A stretch of DNA of 64,000 nucleotides, from contig JADGJG010000011.1 of assembly GCA_027596195.1 (NCBI GenBank), positions 45,070 through 109,069 on the forward strand, given 5' to 3'. Source of the DNA: Podochytrium sp. JEL0797. Its lineage: Eukaryota; Chytridiomycota; Chytridiomycetes; Chytridiales; Chytriomycetaceae. A program made the position numbers and the translations under genes. The notes beneath the pieces were generated by a model. It did not search any database. It had not been told where the DNA came from and was given only the letters and a program-made list of their open reading frames with translations. This document shows positions 34,097-45,583 of this stretch, in pieces. Numbering within the stretch: the first letter of the stretch is position 1; each line of letters opens with the position of its first letter.

Positions 34097-34939
34097 TTAC
34101 AACTCGGCTCCCTTCTCCTCCGCCTTTCGGTTCATAATATCCAACAACTCCACGTCGAAAATGAGGGTAGATCCGCCTGGTTTTCAAAAACGAGTAGTGA
34201 GTTCAGATTCCGCAAGTGCAAAACAAACAAACAAAATCACCCCTCACCTGGAATCACATTGCCGGTTCCATTCGGTCCAGAAGTTCCAGCATCATGCTTG
34301 CCATATGCCAATTCAGAGGGAATCGTCAAGGTTCTCTTTTCGCCAATGCACATGTCCGTGAAACCCTCATGCCATCCTTGGTTTTTCGGAAATTATTAGC
34401 CGACTCCCAAACGTGTCACTTGCAACCAGCGATTTGGCAAGCATTTGTTACCTTGGATGACGATCGATTTGCCAATAATAAAATTAAAGGGTGTTTTGCG
34501 GGAGCGCGACGAGTCGATTTGCTTTCCAGAAGCTTCGACCCATCCCGTGTAGTGCATTGAGATTTTGTCACCGTGTTGGGACTTGATCTGAAAATGGTGG
34601 AGGAGGGGTGGAGGGGAGACGGGTGAGTTTTCGGGGTTCGAATGAGTACGATGAGCAATCCAAGCGGGTGGCTTTTCCTGCGCGGATACGGGGCAAGCCG
34701 TTTCCCGTCAAATCTGGGTCTGGAGGAAAGCACGAGGTTGCCGTTTGATCGTTACCTTGCATTCGGTGGCTGGGATCTCTCGGGTGATGTCTGATTTAAG
34801 TGCGTGTTCAGTGGGGGTGGTCGGGAAAGGCAAAAACCATCCAAAGCTGGTTACCAATAGCGACTTTCGGTTGGGTCTCAGAGTCTGCAGACACGGTGGC
34901 AGCAAGGAAGAAGGATGCGAGGAGCGATGTGAATTTCAT
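34097..34939 (-). CDS. Secretory FKBP-type peptidyl-prolyl isomerase, left-arm copy 2
   Basis: An FKBP2/FKBP13-type protein of the secretory pathway. Exon 1 gives a signal peptide (MKFTSLLASFFLAATVSADS). Later exons give DITREIPATECK, a FKBP domain with [39 protein letters not shown] and [15 protein letters not shown], and the C-terminus KGAEL. Compared with FKBP12 the binding-pocket Y, D, W and final F are kept; the F before D is I. Five exons with GT-AG introns. The whole gene, introns included, is nearly identical to 41426-42263 in opposite orientation. The C-terminal xxEL may act as a weak ER-retention signal (inference). Confidence 0.88.
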
Positions 34940-35145
34940 GATGTTTTTTGAAGTGAAAGTTGCAATCTACAATTTTCCTTTTCTATGCCGGCTTAGCGCA
35001 AAAGCACGCGGTGGCACCCAGCCGTTTGGCAATCACTAACAAATCAGAACTGCCACCCTGCTGCAACAACCAAGAAGAACCTTGAAAAGAGTCGCGTTTA
35101 TTTGCCCAAAGGTCCGAACTCGAGACCAGCGCATGTGCGTGCCTT

Positions 35146-35819
35146 TTACAACTCCTCGCCCTTGCGGTTCAAAATATCCAACAACTCCACATCAAACACG
35201 AGCGTGGCGCCTCCTGGAATCACTCCACCAGCGCCTCTCGCGCCGTACCCCATCTCGGGCGGGATCGTCAACGTTCTCTTCTCGCCCAAACACATGTCCT
35301 TGAGACCCTCATCCCATCCTTTGATGACCTGTCCAGCTCCAAGGGTGAAGTCGAAGGGACGGTTGCGGTCCTTGGAGGAATCGAATTTCTTGCCAGTCGA
35401 GAAGAGAGTTCCGGTGTAGTGCATCGAGAGCTTGTCGCCCTTTTGCGACTTGATCTAGAGGAGTGAATGTTCAATAACCATGTCCGCAGATAAGGTGGAG
35501 GATTTTGGATTATCGATCGTAGGGATCAGCACCGCATTCGCTGCTCCAGTCCCGCATCGAAATCGCCAAGTCAAACCCGTGTATTCGCACATCTGATGAT
35601 CCAATTTACCTTGCATTCATCGGCTGGGACTTCGTGGGTGACGTCTGATTTTGCATGTTATGGTCAGTTTGGGGTGAACGAGGAACCTCTGCTTGGCAGA
35701 TACACCAGCCATGATCAATAGGTGCTTTTACCGATAACCAACGAGGTAGGTGGGGTTCCAGCGTCAGCAGCGACGGCAACGGCAAAGAGCAGCGAGGCGA
35801 GGACAGCTCCGAATTTCAT
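35146..35819 (-). CDS. Secretory FKBP-type peptidyl-prolyl isomerase, left-arm copy 1
   Basis: Signal peptide [20 protein letters not shown] (exon 1, ATG 35817-35819), short exon 2 ([12 protein letters not shown]) and a single-exon FKBP domain (35146-35455). The domain has [60 protein letters not shown] and [17 protein letters not shown], so every pocket residue of FKBP12 is conserved. It ends NRKGEEL. The protein is identical in the domain to the 40539-41219 copy. Expected role: proline isomerisation during folding of secreted proteins in the ER lumen. Confidence 0.92.
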
Positions 35820-35974
35820 GGTTCTTTTTTTCCATAATGTGGCACCAGATGAGTGCCAGATCAGAGGTTTATTGTTCATCCTCTTTACTTCTTTTCCTTG
35901 TAAAAACCTAAAGAAGAAAGGAAGAACAAGAAGAACTTCACAAAGTTCACGCCCACGAAAAAATCACTTCGAAA

Positions 35975-37939
35975 ATGCGCGTTGATATTTTAACTCTCGC
36001 CACTCTCATCGCCTCCGCCCTCGCCTCTCCCCTCCACAACTCGCAGGGCGGCCTTGCCCTTCAGGTTGAGGAGCAAGCTGCCTTCGACATTCCCGCGCCC
36101 AAGCTCACGGTGTCCACGGAAGGGAAATACCAGAAGCTCGAGCACGCGGATCTGCCCGGATACGCCCTGCGTTCCAAGGACCTTTCGCTGTGCGACAAGA
36201 GCGTGAAGCAGGTATTTGCCGCTGTGCTGCTGCGCGCTCCCGCCTTAGAAATCACATCGAGTGACTCACCATGCTTTTTTTAATATTCAACAGAGCGCGG
36301 GATACCTCGATGTTGACGGAAAGCACTTCTTCTTCTGGTAACCTTCGTTTTCCCTTTCTCCGTCATGCCGCTATGTGAATCCCGATGACTGATGAGTAAT
36401 GCTTGGCTTCCCCAGGTTCTTCGAATCGCGCTCCAAGCCATCCACCGACCCCTTGATCCTCTGGTTGAATGGAGGCCCCGGATGCTCCTCCCTCACGGGA
36501 TTGTTTATGGAGCTGGGCCCTTGCACTGTGACTGAGGGAGGACACGACACGCCGTTGAACGCCAACTCCTGGAACTCGAACGCCAACATCAGTAATATTT
36601 GCTTCCATTCCTTCGTTACCCTCTTGAACAAAATCACTAACCATCGTATCACTTCTTAAAATAGTCTTTTTGGACCAACCCACCACCGTCGGCTTTTCCT
36701 ACTCTGACAACCCCAACCAAGACGTTAGCAACACTGACGACGCGGCGCAAGACGTGTACGGCTTCTTGCAACTGTTCCTCAAAGCGCACCCCAAATTCGC
36801 CGCCAGCGAGTTCCACGTTACGGGAGAGAGCTACGCTGGACATTACGTACCTGCGATTGCGAACGCGATTTTGATCGGCAACACCGACGCTGCGGCGCCG
36901 GATAGTAACGAGGATTTGGCTGTCATTAATTTGACGAGTGTGGCGATTGGTAAGAATGCTTGGCCTTTTGTAGTTCGATTGATTGACAAGCTGTCTCCCC
37001 ATCTGTTGTTCAGGAAACGGACTTACGGACCCTGCTGTCCAATACGAGTACTACTCTGAGTACGCTTGTGGAAACCCATGTAAGGAATACACCCGATTTG
37101 AATATTTGCAACATCCACTCACGCACGCTCGGCAAACAGACGGCCCCGTCTTCTCTCAACAGGAATGTGACACGATCGCCTCCAAATACGGTACCTGCCG
37201 CTCCCTCATTGACAGCTGTTACCGCTACCAATCCCAATTCACGTGTGTGCCCTCGGCCATCTACTGCAACTCTCAAATGATTTCTCCGTTCCAAAAGACG
37301 GGATTGAACATCTACGATGTCAGAGAGAAGTGCGACCCTTCGAATCCGTTGTGTTACTCTGTAAGTGCTATTTTCTGGTTCGATCCCGTGCTGTTCTGAA
37401 TGCAATCTCGCAACGCAGATCCTCGGTGACATTGAAAGCTACCTCAACCGAGCGGACGTCCAGGAAGCTCTCGGCACGGATGTGGAGTACAAGGGCTGCA
37501 ACATGGAAGTGAACCAACGCTTCATGATGGCCGGCGACTGGATGCGCCCTTACGTGAACCTTGTGCCTGACATTCTCGACCAGGGTGTGAGTGTGTTGAT
37601 TTATGCCGGAGACGCCGACTTTATCTGCAACTACATGGGTAACCGCGCGTGGACCCTCGAGTTGGAGTGGAGTGGCAGCGAAGGGTTCAATGCGGCGCCA
37701 GAGAGAGAGTGGGTCAGTGGGGTGACGGGGGAGAAGGCGGGGATGTTCAGAACGTTTGAAGGGTTGACGTACTTGCAAGTGTACAACGCCGGTCACATGG
37801 TTTGTTGTTTTTGTTGATTTTTGGCTTTTGACGCGCCTCTTAATTCTTCTATTACTCGCAGGTTCCATATGACCAGCCCGAGCACAGCAAGGAGTTTATC
37901 AACCACTGGATCAGTGCGGGCAAAAACGTTGCGTTGTAA
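35975..37939 (+). CDS. PRC1: Serine carboxypeptidase (carboxypeptidase Y type, S10)
   Basis: A vacuolar/lysosomal-type serine carboxypeptidase with signal peptide [18 protein letters not shown] and a propeptide-like stretch before [17 protein letters not shown]. Substrate-binding [13 protein letters not shown], catalytic serine in [11 protein letters not shown], catalytic aspartate in [14 protein letters not shown] and catalytic histidine in NAGHMVPYDQP are all present. Family cysteines occur in [13 protein letters not shown]. Seven or eight exons; the stop is at 37937-37939. It lies between the arms of the FKBP inverted repeat. Nothing suggests inactivation. Confidence 0.93.
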
Positions 37940-38164
37940 AAAGAGTCTCTTGTATTTTTGGTGTTCTCCGTTTTATTTCAAGGAATAAAAAATAGCTTCA
38001 ACAAATGTAGTTGCATCTTATTGTTCCAGGGTTGCCCCAGCAAAAAAGTCCTCAGCAAAGAGGTAGAAAAGAGGAACCAGAAAAAAACAAAAAAACAAGC
38101 ACACCACGACCCCCCTCCCCATTCCTCCCTCTCGCCGAACCAAAACCCCAATCCGCCCCACTTT

Positions 38165-39839
38165 TCACTTCTTGACATGTCTATTAATATCCAACGCCCC
38201 GAACTTGACTGCAATCCGTTCAAACTCCTCCTTCGGGTACCCCGGCACACTTCCATCGTTCCATGGCCCAATGTCGCTGCACTCGCAACCGCCGGGGCAG
38301 TCGGCACATTTGCCGCCAAGGAATCGGGGGAGGTTTTCGGGTGCAACGGATTCGAGGAGGGAGGACTGGTAGTTGGACCCGAGAACCGTGATTTTTTGGA
38401 CCGTGGCTTCGTCGAGCATGGGTTTTATGAGGGTCCAGACTGGTTGCGATACGTTTTAGTTGGTTGGATGGAGGAAGGGGAGAGGGAAGATTTTTGTGTT
38501 TACCTCCAGTGAAGAGCATTGGGGCGTTGATCAAGTACATTTTGCCGAGCATTTCGGGGTAGTAGTCCTGCGCAATAGCCGAGATGGATTTGACAATTCC
38601 GTACACGGAGCTGAAAGTGCTCAAAGCAATTCCCTGAAAGATCAAAAAAAAGGTGCGCTGTCAGCAACCCACAAATCTCACGCAAACAACCACGAAAAAA
38701 AAACGAACCTTCAAATCAATAATAACGCATGACTGCTCAATGTGCCTCTGCGACTTCTCGGCACACGCAACCATACGGTATTGAATCAAACGTTCGTAGT
38801 CGTACACGTGGTTCCGCTGCATTCGCTCCACGGTCGTGGCCTGCATGAGACGCGTAAAGTCGAGGAGACCAACTTGTTCAATGTAGAGGGGGCGACCGAT
38901 TCTGTCGGTTTTGTGGTAGAATCTTTGTGTGTTTCGTGTGTGGGGGTTTGTTGATGTTTTTAGACTCGCAATGGGAAAGAGATGGACAAAAGGAGGTAAC
39001 TCCCCACTAGGTCGTTTTCTCACTCACCTCGGGTAAAACTTCATGGCCTGCATGTATTCGGGAAACTCGAATGTGTCGAGAATCGTGTCGGCTCCAAACT
39101 CGGCGCGCCATTGCTGGCAGTCGATCCACATCTTTTTGGTGAGCACGAGGTCAAACTTTCTGGCTCTCAGGAATCTAATGCATTGGATAGAGGGTGGATA
39201 AATTCGTTTTTTTAGTTTTTTGCGGAGATTGGAGAGTGCAGAGTTACGATCAAAACATGGGGGCGGAGATGGGGAGAGATCAGGGAGTGAAACAACGCCT
39301 CGTTTCCGAATAGTTGCAAGGAAAAGGGGGGTCGCGGTTTACAAGAAGCCAGAACGGGTAATGACGCAACCGAACGCGCAGTGGTCCATTCGTTTTGCGC
39401 AAGAGGACCTTCGTTCAGGCAGCACAGACCATTATTCCAACCCCATTTCCGAGATCCAACTCGAGACGTATTGGTCATTCAATTCCGAAATGGGACGTTG
39501 TTCTCCCGCCCCAATTTAACGACTCTGACTCATAGGCAGATGCAAGCCCCAACGAGATTTCTGAAGCTCAAGGCGACGTACAGAAGGAGAAGGCGAAGGG
39601 GAAACCGGGTGGTCCGGGTTGGGATGAGTCGCATGAGCGGGGGGGAAGTTGTACCTCAACAGCAAATAGTCGTCGTGTTTCTCCGGGTTGTAGTACTTTC
39701 CGTCTTCCTCGGCGGTCAGCTCCTTCTTGAACTCGGCGAGGGCAGCTTCTTGGTCTGCTGTGAGGTAGCCGAGGCGGCCGTTGAGGTTCTCCATGGAGGA
39801 AACGAGGCTCGCGCTGCTCTTCTTGGTGGCAACAGACAT
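38165..39839 (-). CDS. SEC14: Sec14-type phosphatidylinositol/phosphatidylcholine transfer protein
   Basis: Exon 1 starts at ATG 39837-39839 (MSVATKKSSASLVSSMENL) and holds the CRAL-TRIO N-domain (DQEAALAEFKKEL, HDDYLLLRFLRARKFD). Later exons give FYHKTDRIGRPLYIEQVGLL, the lipid-binding core IEQSCVIIDLKGIALSTF, QDYYPEMLGKMYLINAPMLF and a C-terminal GGKCADCPGGCECSDIGPW. Sec14 coordinates phosphoinositide supply for Golgi export. Five or six exons, about 300 residues as in yeast Sec14. It sits with carboxypeptidase Y inside the inverted repeat. Confidence 0.92.
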
Positions 39840-40538
39840 GTTTTTTTTTGAAGAATCGATGAGAAATCGGCGATACAACAAAAGCTGAGATGTCGAAACT
39901 GGGAAGAACCATGCTTTGATTTGAGATCCACGCTAACGGTAAAAGCCACTCGTCGAAGGGCAAGCACGTGTTTTTCAAATGACAATCGCGTGGAATCGTT
40001 TTCATTGCTCATTTTTCGAGGGCAGGGTAAGGAGAGATGACAAGTTTGTGCATAAAGCGAGATGATGGCTTTGGAAAACTTTAATCGCGTAAGTAAAAAC
40101 TCGTAAAAAGCAACTATTTATTTTTATATATATTATCAATACAATAGCGATCCTACAATTATTCCAGAATTGGGATGAATGCACCAAAAATGCTGCCAAG
40201 TCCACCCCCCTCAAGCGCATAATACGTCCGTTGACCCCACCTCAAATGACATGTTTTGAACCTTTTGATAACACTTCAATATTAATCACGAGAAGAGCCT
40301 CGGATTTGATCATATACATCTTTATATAATTTACTTTGTATAATTGAACCTCGTAAGAAGTTATTAGTTCCCGCAGTGAAACCGGAAAATAATTATTGTC
40401 CCTGCATTTCACTCCAGGAAGAGCTCTTGTTGAAGGGAAGGAAAACGCCTTGCATGCCAGCGGGGCTCTTGATTCGCGCCAAGGGGTGTGTCTTTAATTC
40501 GCGCTTTAGGACCATCGCCTGTTCTGAGAAAAATCGAC
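39840..40538. other. Intergenic region, SEC14 to FKBP array
   Basis: AT-rich (for example tttatatatattatc near 40125 and tctttatataattta near 40320). No credible coding frame or RNA. It should contain the promoters of SEC14 (minus) and the first right-arm FKBP gene (plus). The inverted-repeat homology begins only at the FKBP start codon, so the promoter here differs from that of the left-arm copy. Confidence 0.5.
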
Positions 40539-41219
40539 ATGAAATTCGGAGCCGTCCTCGCCTCGCTGCTCTTTGCCGTTGCCGTCGCTGCTGACGCTGG
40601 AACCCCACCTACCTCGTTGGTTATCGGTAAAAGCACCTATTGATCATGGCTGGTGTATCTGCCAAGCAGAGGTTCCTCGTTCACCCCAAACTGACCATAA
40701 CATGCAAAATCAGACGTCACCCACGAAGTCCCAGCCGATGAATGCAAGGTAAATTGGATCATCAGATGTGCGAATGCACGCTTTGACTTGGCGATTTCGA
40801 TGCGGGACTGGAGCAGCGAATGCTGTGCTGATCCCTACGATCGATAATCCAAAATCCCTTGTTTCTCCACCTCGTCTGCGGACATGGTTATTGAACATTC
40901 ACTCCTCTAGATCAAGTCGCAAAAGGGCGACAAGCTCTCGATGCACTACACCGGAACTCTCTTCTCGACTGGCAAGAAATTCGATTCCTCCAAGGACCGC
41001 AACCGTCCCTTCGACTTCACCCTTGGAGCTGGACAGGTCATCAAAGGATGGGATGAGGGTCTCAAAGACATGTGTTTGGGCGAGAAGAGAACGTTGACGA
41101 TCCCGCCCGAGATGGGGTACGGCGCGAGAGGCGCTGGTGGAGTGATTCCAGGAGGCGCCACGCTCGTGTTTGATGTGGAGTTGTTGGATATTCTGAACCG
41201 CAAGGGCGAGGAGTTGTAA
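40539..41219 (+). CDS. Secretory FKBP-type peptidyl-prolyl isomerase, right-arm copy 1
   Basis: Same gene as 35146-35819 in reverse: signal peptide from ATG 40539, exon 2 [12 protein letters not shown], then the uninterrupted FKBP domain (from about 40911) ending NRKGEEL. Joins are ATCG|ACGTC and AAG|ATCAAG with GT-AG introns. All pocket residues are conserved. Only a few synonymous differences from the left-arm copy were seen, but the upstream flank is unrelated, so the two copies may be expressed differently. Confidence 0.92.
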
Positions 41220-41425
41220 AAGGCACGCACATGCGCTGGTCTCGAGTTCGGACCTTTGGGCAAATAAACGCGACTCTTTTCAAGGTTCTTCTTGGTTGTT
41301 GCAGCAGGGTGGCAGTTCTGATTTGTTAGTGATTGCCAAACGGCTGGGTGCCACCGCGTGCTTTTGCGCTAAGCCGGCATAGAAAAGGAAAATTGTAGAT
41401 TGCAACTTTCACTTCAAAAAACATC

Positions 41426-42263
41426 ATGAAATTCACATCGCTCCTCGCATCCTTCTTCCTTGCTGCCACCGTGTCTGCAGACTCTGAGACCCAACCGAAA
41501 GTCGCTATTGGTAACCAGCTTTGGATGGTTTTTGCCTTTCCCGACCACCCCCACTGAACACGCACTTAAATCAGACATCACCCGAGAGATCCCAGCCACC
41601 GAATGCAAGGTAACGATCAAACGGCAACCTCGTGCTTTCCTCCAGACCCAGATTTGACGGGAAACGGCTTGCCCCGTATCCGCGCAGGAAAAGCCACCCG
41701 CTTAGATTGCTCATCGTAATCATTCGAACCCCGAAAACTCACCGCCTCCTTCCACCCCTCCACCATTTTCAGATCAAGTCCCAACACGGTGACAAAATCT
41801 CAATGCACTACACGGGATGGGTCGAAGCTTCTGGAAAACAAATCGACTCTTCGCGCTCCCGCAAAACACCCTTTAATTTTATTATTGGCAAATCGATCGT
41901 CATCCAAGGTAACAAATGCTTGCCAAATCGCTGGTTGCAAGTGAGGCGTTTGGGAGTCGGCTAATAATTTCCGAAAAACCAAGGATGGCACGAGGGTTTC
42001 ACGGACATGTGCATTGGCGAAAAGAGAACCTTGACGATTCCCTCTGAATTGGCATATGGCAAGCATGATGCTGGAACTTCTGGACCGAATGGAACCGGCA
42101 ATGTGATTCCAGGTGAGGGGTGATTTTGTTTGTTTGTTTTGCACTTGCGGAATCTGAACTCACTACTCGTTTTTGAAAACCAGGCGGATCTACCCTCATT
42201 TTCGACGTGGAGTTGTTGGATATTATGAACCGAAAGGCGGAGGAGAAGGGAGCCGAGCTGTAA
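41426..42263 (+). CDS. Secretory FKBP-type peptidyl-prolyl isomerase, right-arm copy 2
   Basis: Same five-exon gene as 34097-34939 in reverse. Signal peptide from ATG 41426, DITREIPATECK, the FKBP domain split by two introns (IGKSIVIQ|GWHEG and GNVIP|GGSTL), and the C-terminus EKGAEL. Intron 2 differs in length from the left-arm copy; exons match. ER-lumenal isomerase by family. Confidence 0.9.
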
Positions 42264-42408
42264 ATCAGACGTGGGGTGTCGCCAGAACTTTTGCAAATAT
42301 ATAATCTCATTTGAATATTTCGTGTTCAATCCCTGTTATCAATATGAGAGAGATCTTGTAACTTGTTCATGCGCTTCGCTCGCATAATCCCCCTTCCAAA
42401 AAGAATCA

Positions 42409-43195
42409 ATGAAATTCCCAAACCTGATCTCCGATCTCTTCTCCACTGGAAGTAACTCCGGACCGCCACCGACATCTCTCGTCATTGGTAAAAGCCACCA
42501 TACTCGTCTCGTTCATATCATGAATCGACTGAAACGTCGGTTGCAACACAGACGTCACTCGAAGCGTTCCCCCAAACGAAATCAAGGTAGCCCGTCGTGA
42601 TCTAATCAGTTCTATAAGGCGAATGATCCGAGAATGTTCAGTGTATCGCGAAGCAATGGCACCCCCCGTCTCTGCGGCAGTCACAATGACAACCAACCAA
42701 ATCCCTCGAACCGTCGAAAACTGATTCCCTCCCCCCATCATCCGTTCATACCAGATAAAATCACAAGACGGCGACAAACTCAGTATTCTGTATACGGGCA
42801 AACTGTTTTCAACGGGCAAGAAATTCGAATCCCGGCGTGATCGCAAGAATCCGTTCGTTTTTGTTCTTGGGGCTGGGCACGTTCTGAAAGGTGCGTGGCC
42901 TGTTCGAAAGATGACTTTGGTGTAGACGGGGTTGAATCGTTGCTGAATTTCGCGGTGTTCAGGCTGGGACGAGGGTCTCAAAGAAATGGCGATTGGAGAG
43001 AAACGGACCATCACAATTCCACCCGAAAAGGGATACGGGAACAATGGAATGTCGGGCGTGATTCCAGGTTTGTTGCGCGCGTATTCCTGGTTTTTTTTGC
43101 CCTGTCAAACTGATGATGCTTGCAAAGGCGGTGCGACACTGGTGTTTGACGTTGAATTGATTGACATTTTGAATCGGAGAGGAGGACGGCAATAA
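42409..43195 (+). CDS. Diverged FKBP-type peptidyl-prolyl isomerase
   Basis: Four introns join [69 protein letters not shown] and [20 protein letters not shown]. The exon plan is that of the neighbouring arrays. The N-terminus has lost the hydrophobic core of a signal peptide seen in the others, and no ER-type tail remains (ends GGRQ). In the pocket the usual FDSS is FESR and the I before GW is L. It may be a cytosolic or weakened paralogue, or an annotation problem in exon 1. Confidence 0.8.
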
Positions 43196-43308
43196 ATTGG
43201 ACTAGGGCCGGGGTTTTGTTGTTGGCCAAATTTCGCATGCTTGGACGCGTTTTTTCATTTGCAACCTGCACCCCCAAACAAAACAAACTCCAGAAAACTT
43301 GACAGAAA

Positions 43309-43977
43309 ATGCAACTCGTCGCGTTCCTGCTCGCCGCCGCCGCCATCCTCTCCGCACCCGCCTCTGTCTCGGCCGATATCGACACGTCCAAACCCCCGCA
43401 ATGGATGTATTACGATGTCACGAAATACATCCCATTCCGCGACTGCGTCCACAAGGCTGTTGAAACAAGCATGGTCCGCGTCAACTACACAACGTACCTG
43501 TGGGCCGGCAAGCGTGACGGCCGAGGCAAGAAGGTGGAATCGACCAAGAAGGCACCTGCCGAGTTTTTGGTGTTGTCAGTTGAGTCGCACTCCCCCCTGG
43601 TCCTTGGTTTATCCCGTCGCGGTTTATTGATTCCGTATTCCTCTTTTTCAGCGTATTCGCGGGTTGGCTGACGGAATTGTCGGCATGTGCGAGGGTGAAG
43701 AGAGGACGCTCGTGATTCCTCCGGACATGGGTGAGTTACAATTTGGAATGCTTGGCACCCGAATTTGACGTTGAATTAATTTTAATTTTTCTGAAAACGA
43801 ACAGCCTGGGGAACGGAGGGAAACGGCAAGATTCCACCCGGCGCTGCTCTCGTGTACGACATCAAGCTTCTGGAGATCACCAACAAGAAGGTCAAGAAAG
43901 TGGAGGTTCCCCAAAGCAGCGACGATGATGACGATGAAGAGGAGGAGAATGAGGAGAAGAAGGGAGCCGAACTTTGA
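43309..43977 (+). CDS. Divergent FKBP-like secretory protein with acidic tail
   Basis: Signal peptide MQLVAFLLAAAAILSAPASV (ATG 43309). The FKBP fold is recognisable only in part: VRVNYTTYLWAGKRD, GLADGIVGMCEGEERTLVIP, PPGAALVYDIKLLEI. The catalytic-pocket D is absent (KKVESTKKAP), and the tryptophan of GW is L. So isomerase activity is doubtful. A tail of about 35 residues is rich in D, E and K and ends EKKGAEL, similar to the KGAEL of its neighbours. Three exons. Likely a chaperone-like relative retained in the ER (inference). Confidence 0.78.
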
Positions 43978-44097
43978 AAGCATATGCAATAAATACGTCA
44001 ACGAACGCGAGTCACGTGCGACAAGAGTGCCACCCACTGTGTCCCATCCAATCTCCCAAAAATTTCCTTGCATCTCAATTCCTGTCCCCAAAAAAGA

Positions 44098-44701
44098 ATG
44101 CGACTCATCACCCTCATCGCCACCTTCGCCGTCTTCGCAACCGCCACCTCCTCCAGCCCCGCCGTCACCGAGAAATCCCTGCGCGTCCAAGACCTCCACA
44201 TTGAAACCGTTGAGGCGATCGAATGCACCCACAAGACGGCCTTCGGCGATAAGGTCTCGATCCACTACACGGGTCGATTGCTGCCGTCTCTGCAGAGGTT
44301 CGATAGCTCGATTGAACGGAAACATGCGTTTGATTTCGAGATTGGAAAGCTTCAGGTGCGTGGAAATCCTGTTTCTGCTTGTGTGTGTGCGCCGTATTCA
44401 TATCTGTTTAGACGATTCTTGGTCTCGAGCGTGGGATCATGGACATGTGTGTTGGGGAGAAGAGAAGGGTGTCGGTGCCGTCCTCATTGGGTGAGTCGAA
44501 ATCGATTGCAGGTTAACGTTCGAAACTGATAATCGGGTACTTGCAGGTTACGGATCGCGCGGATGGGGAAACGTTGTACCAATTAACAGTGACTTGCAAT
44601 ACGACGTTGAGTTGTTATCTCTCACGAAACCAGAGCGCGTCGAAACAGCGGTGGAGAAGGAATCTGAGGATGAGGAGGAAGCAAAGGGAAGAGAACTTTG
44701 A
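44098..44701 (+). CDS. Diverged secretory FKBP-type isomerase, GREL terminus
   Basis: Signal peptide MRLITLIATFAVFATATSSS (ATG 44098). The FKBP domain reads VSIHYTGRLLPSLQRFDSS, AFDFEIGKLQ, then GIMDMCVGEKRRVSVPSS, LGYGSRGWG and LQYDVELLSL. Y, F, D and YG of the pocket are present but the W is L (ILGLERG) and the IPGG loop is VPIN. An acidic stretch (EKESEDEEEAKG) precedes the end GREL. Introns at about 44355-44411 and 44490-44546. AATAAA begins at the last base of the stop codon. Confidence 0.82.
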
Positions 44702-44809
44702 ATAAACGAGTTTGAGATGTAAACCAGTTGTCAATTGGGGGGGGGGGGGGCGGGTCGGTGGGTGGCAAATTCAAAATCAGCCAATCATCGAAAAACACCT
44801 CAAATCCGC

Positions 44810-45583
44810 ATGCAGATCAAAACACTCGTCATTGCCGCCCTCTGCGCCATCGGAGTCTTTGCCGAAGAGACTGAGACCCCCAAGAAGATTCGCAAGGCAC
44901 CAACCTCTCTGCAGATTGGTGCGTTTTGGTTGCGTTTTGTTCGCCTGCGGACCCATCGCCTGGCACTTTGCCTGGCACTCCCTTGCCCTGATCTCCCTTC
45001 CTTTCGCCCATTTGTCCGATCTATTTCCTCCCTAGTGTCGATGGATAGCTGATCATCCCGAGTGTCGATGGATAACTGATCGTAAATCCAGGTGTCCTCA
45101 AGAGAATCCCCGAAGCCGAATGCCCCCGTCGCACGCGCAGTGGTGACAAGCTCGCCATGCATTACACGGGCACCTTGTTTGCCGATGGCTCGAAATTCGA
45201 TTCGAGCCTCGACCGCGGGCAACCTTTCGAATTCACTCTCGGTCAAGGCCAAGGTGGATATCACTACATATACCTATTCATTATTACTTACTTATTGCTC
45301 CTGCTACCCTCCTACCCCTATTTTCACTTTTTTTCAGTGATCAAGGGTTGGGACAACGGATTAATGGACATGTGTATTGGGGAAAAGAGGAAATTGATCA
45401 TCCCCCCTGCTCTTGGTTATGGCGATTCGGGAGCTGGTGCCAAGATACCCGGTTAGCTCTGATTGTTTTTGATCTTCTGATGTATGCGGGTTCTGATTTC
45501 GATTTGTTTTGGTAGGCGGAGCTTCTTTGATTTTCACGGTCGAGCTTTTGGACATCAAAAACTGGGTGAGGGATGAGTTGTAA
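44810..45583 (+). CDS. Secretory FKBP-type isomerase with RDEL ER-retention tail
   Basis: Signal peptide [20 protein letters not shown] (ATG 44810-44812). Further exons give [66 protein letters not shown] and [11 protein letters not shown]. All pocket residues are present, and the protein ends WVRDEL, a recognised KDEL-like variant. This is the clearest ER resident of the array and matches FKBP2/FKBP13. Intron 1 contains a 27-bp tandem repeat (45034-45082). Confidence 0.9.
45034..45082 (+). repeat. Tandem duplication inside FKBP intron
   Basis: agtgtcgatggata.ctgatc occurs twice in a row (from 45034 and 45061) with one difference and a 27-bp period. It lies just before the acceptor and duplicates a possible branch-point sequence. 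Confidence 0.75.

Larger units (their letters stand above)
34040..35820. repeat. Left arm of the large inverted repeat
   Basis: About 1.75 kb that reappears in reverse complement at 40539-42345. It contains two FKBP genes and their spacer. Exons, the 206-bp spacer and most introns match almost base for base; differences are small indels in introns and a few synonymous changes. The inner edge ends exactly at the ATG of the FKBP gene; the outer 60 bp (34040-34096) is only patchily alike. Confidence 0.9.
40539..42345. repeat. Right arm of the large inverted repeat
   Basis: Reverse complement of 34040-35820. It carries the same two FKBP genes in the opposite direction. Introns show small length differences (for example after 40850 and near 41730). 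The last ~80 bp matches in patches only, for example taacagggattgaac.cga in both arms. Confidence 0.9.
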
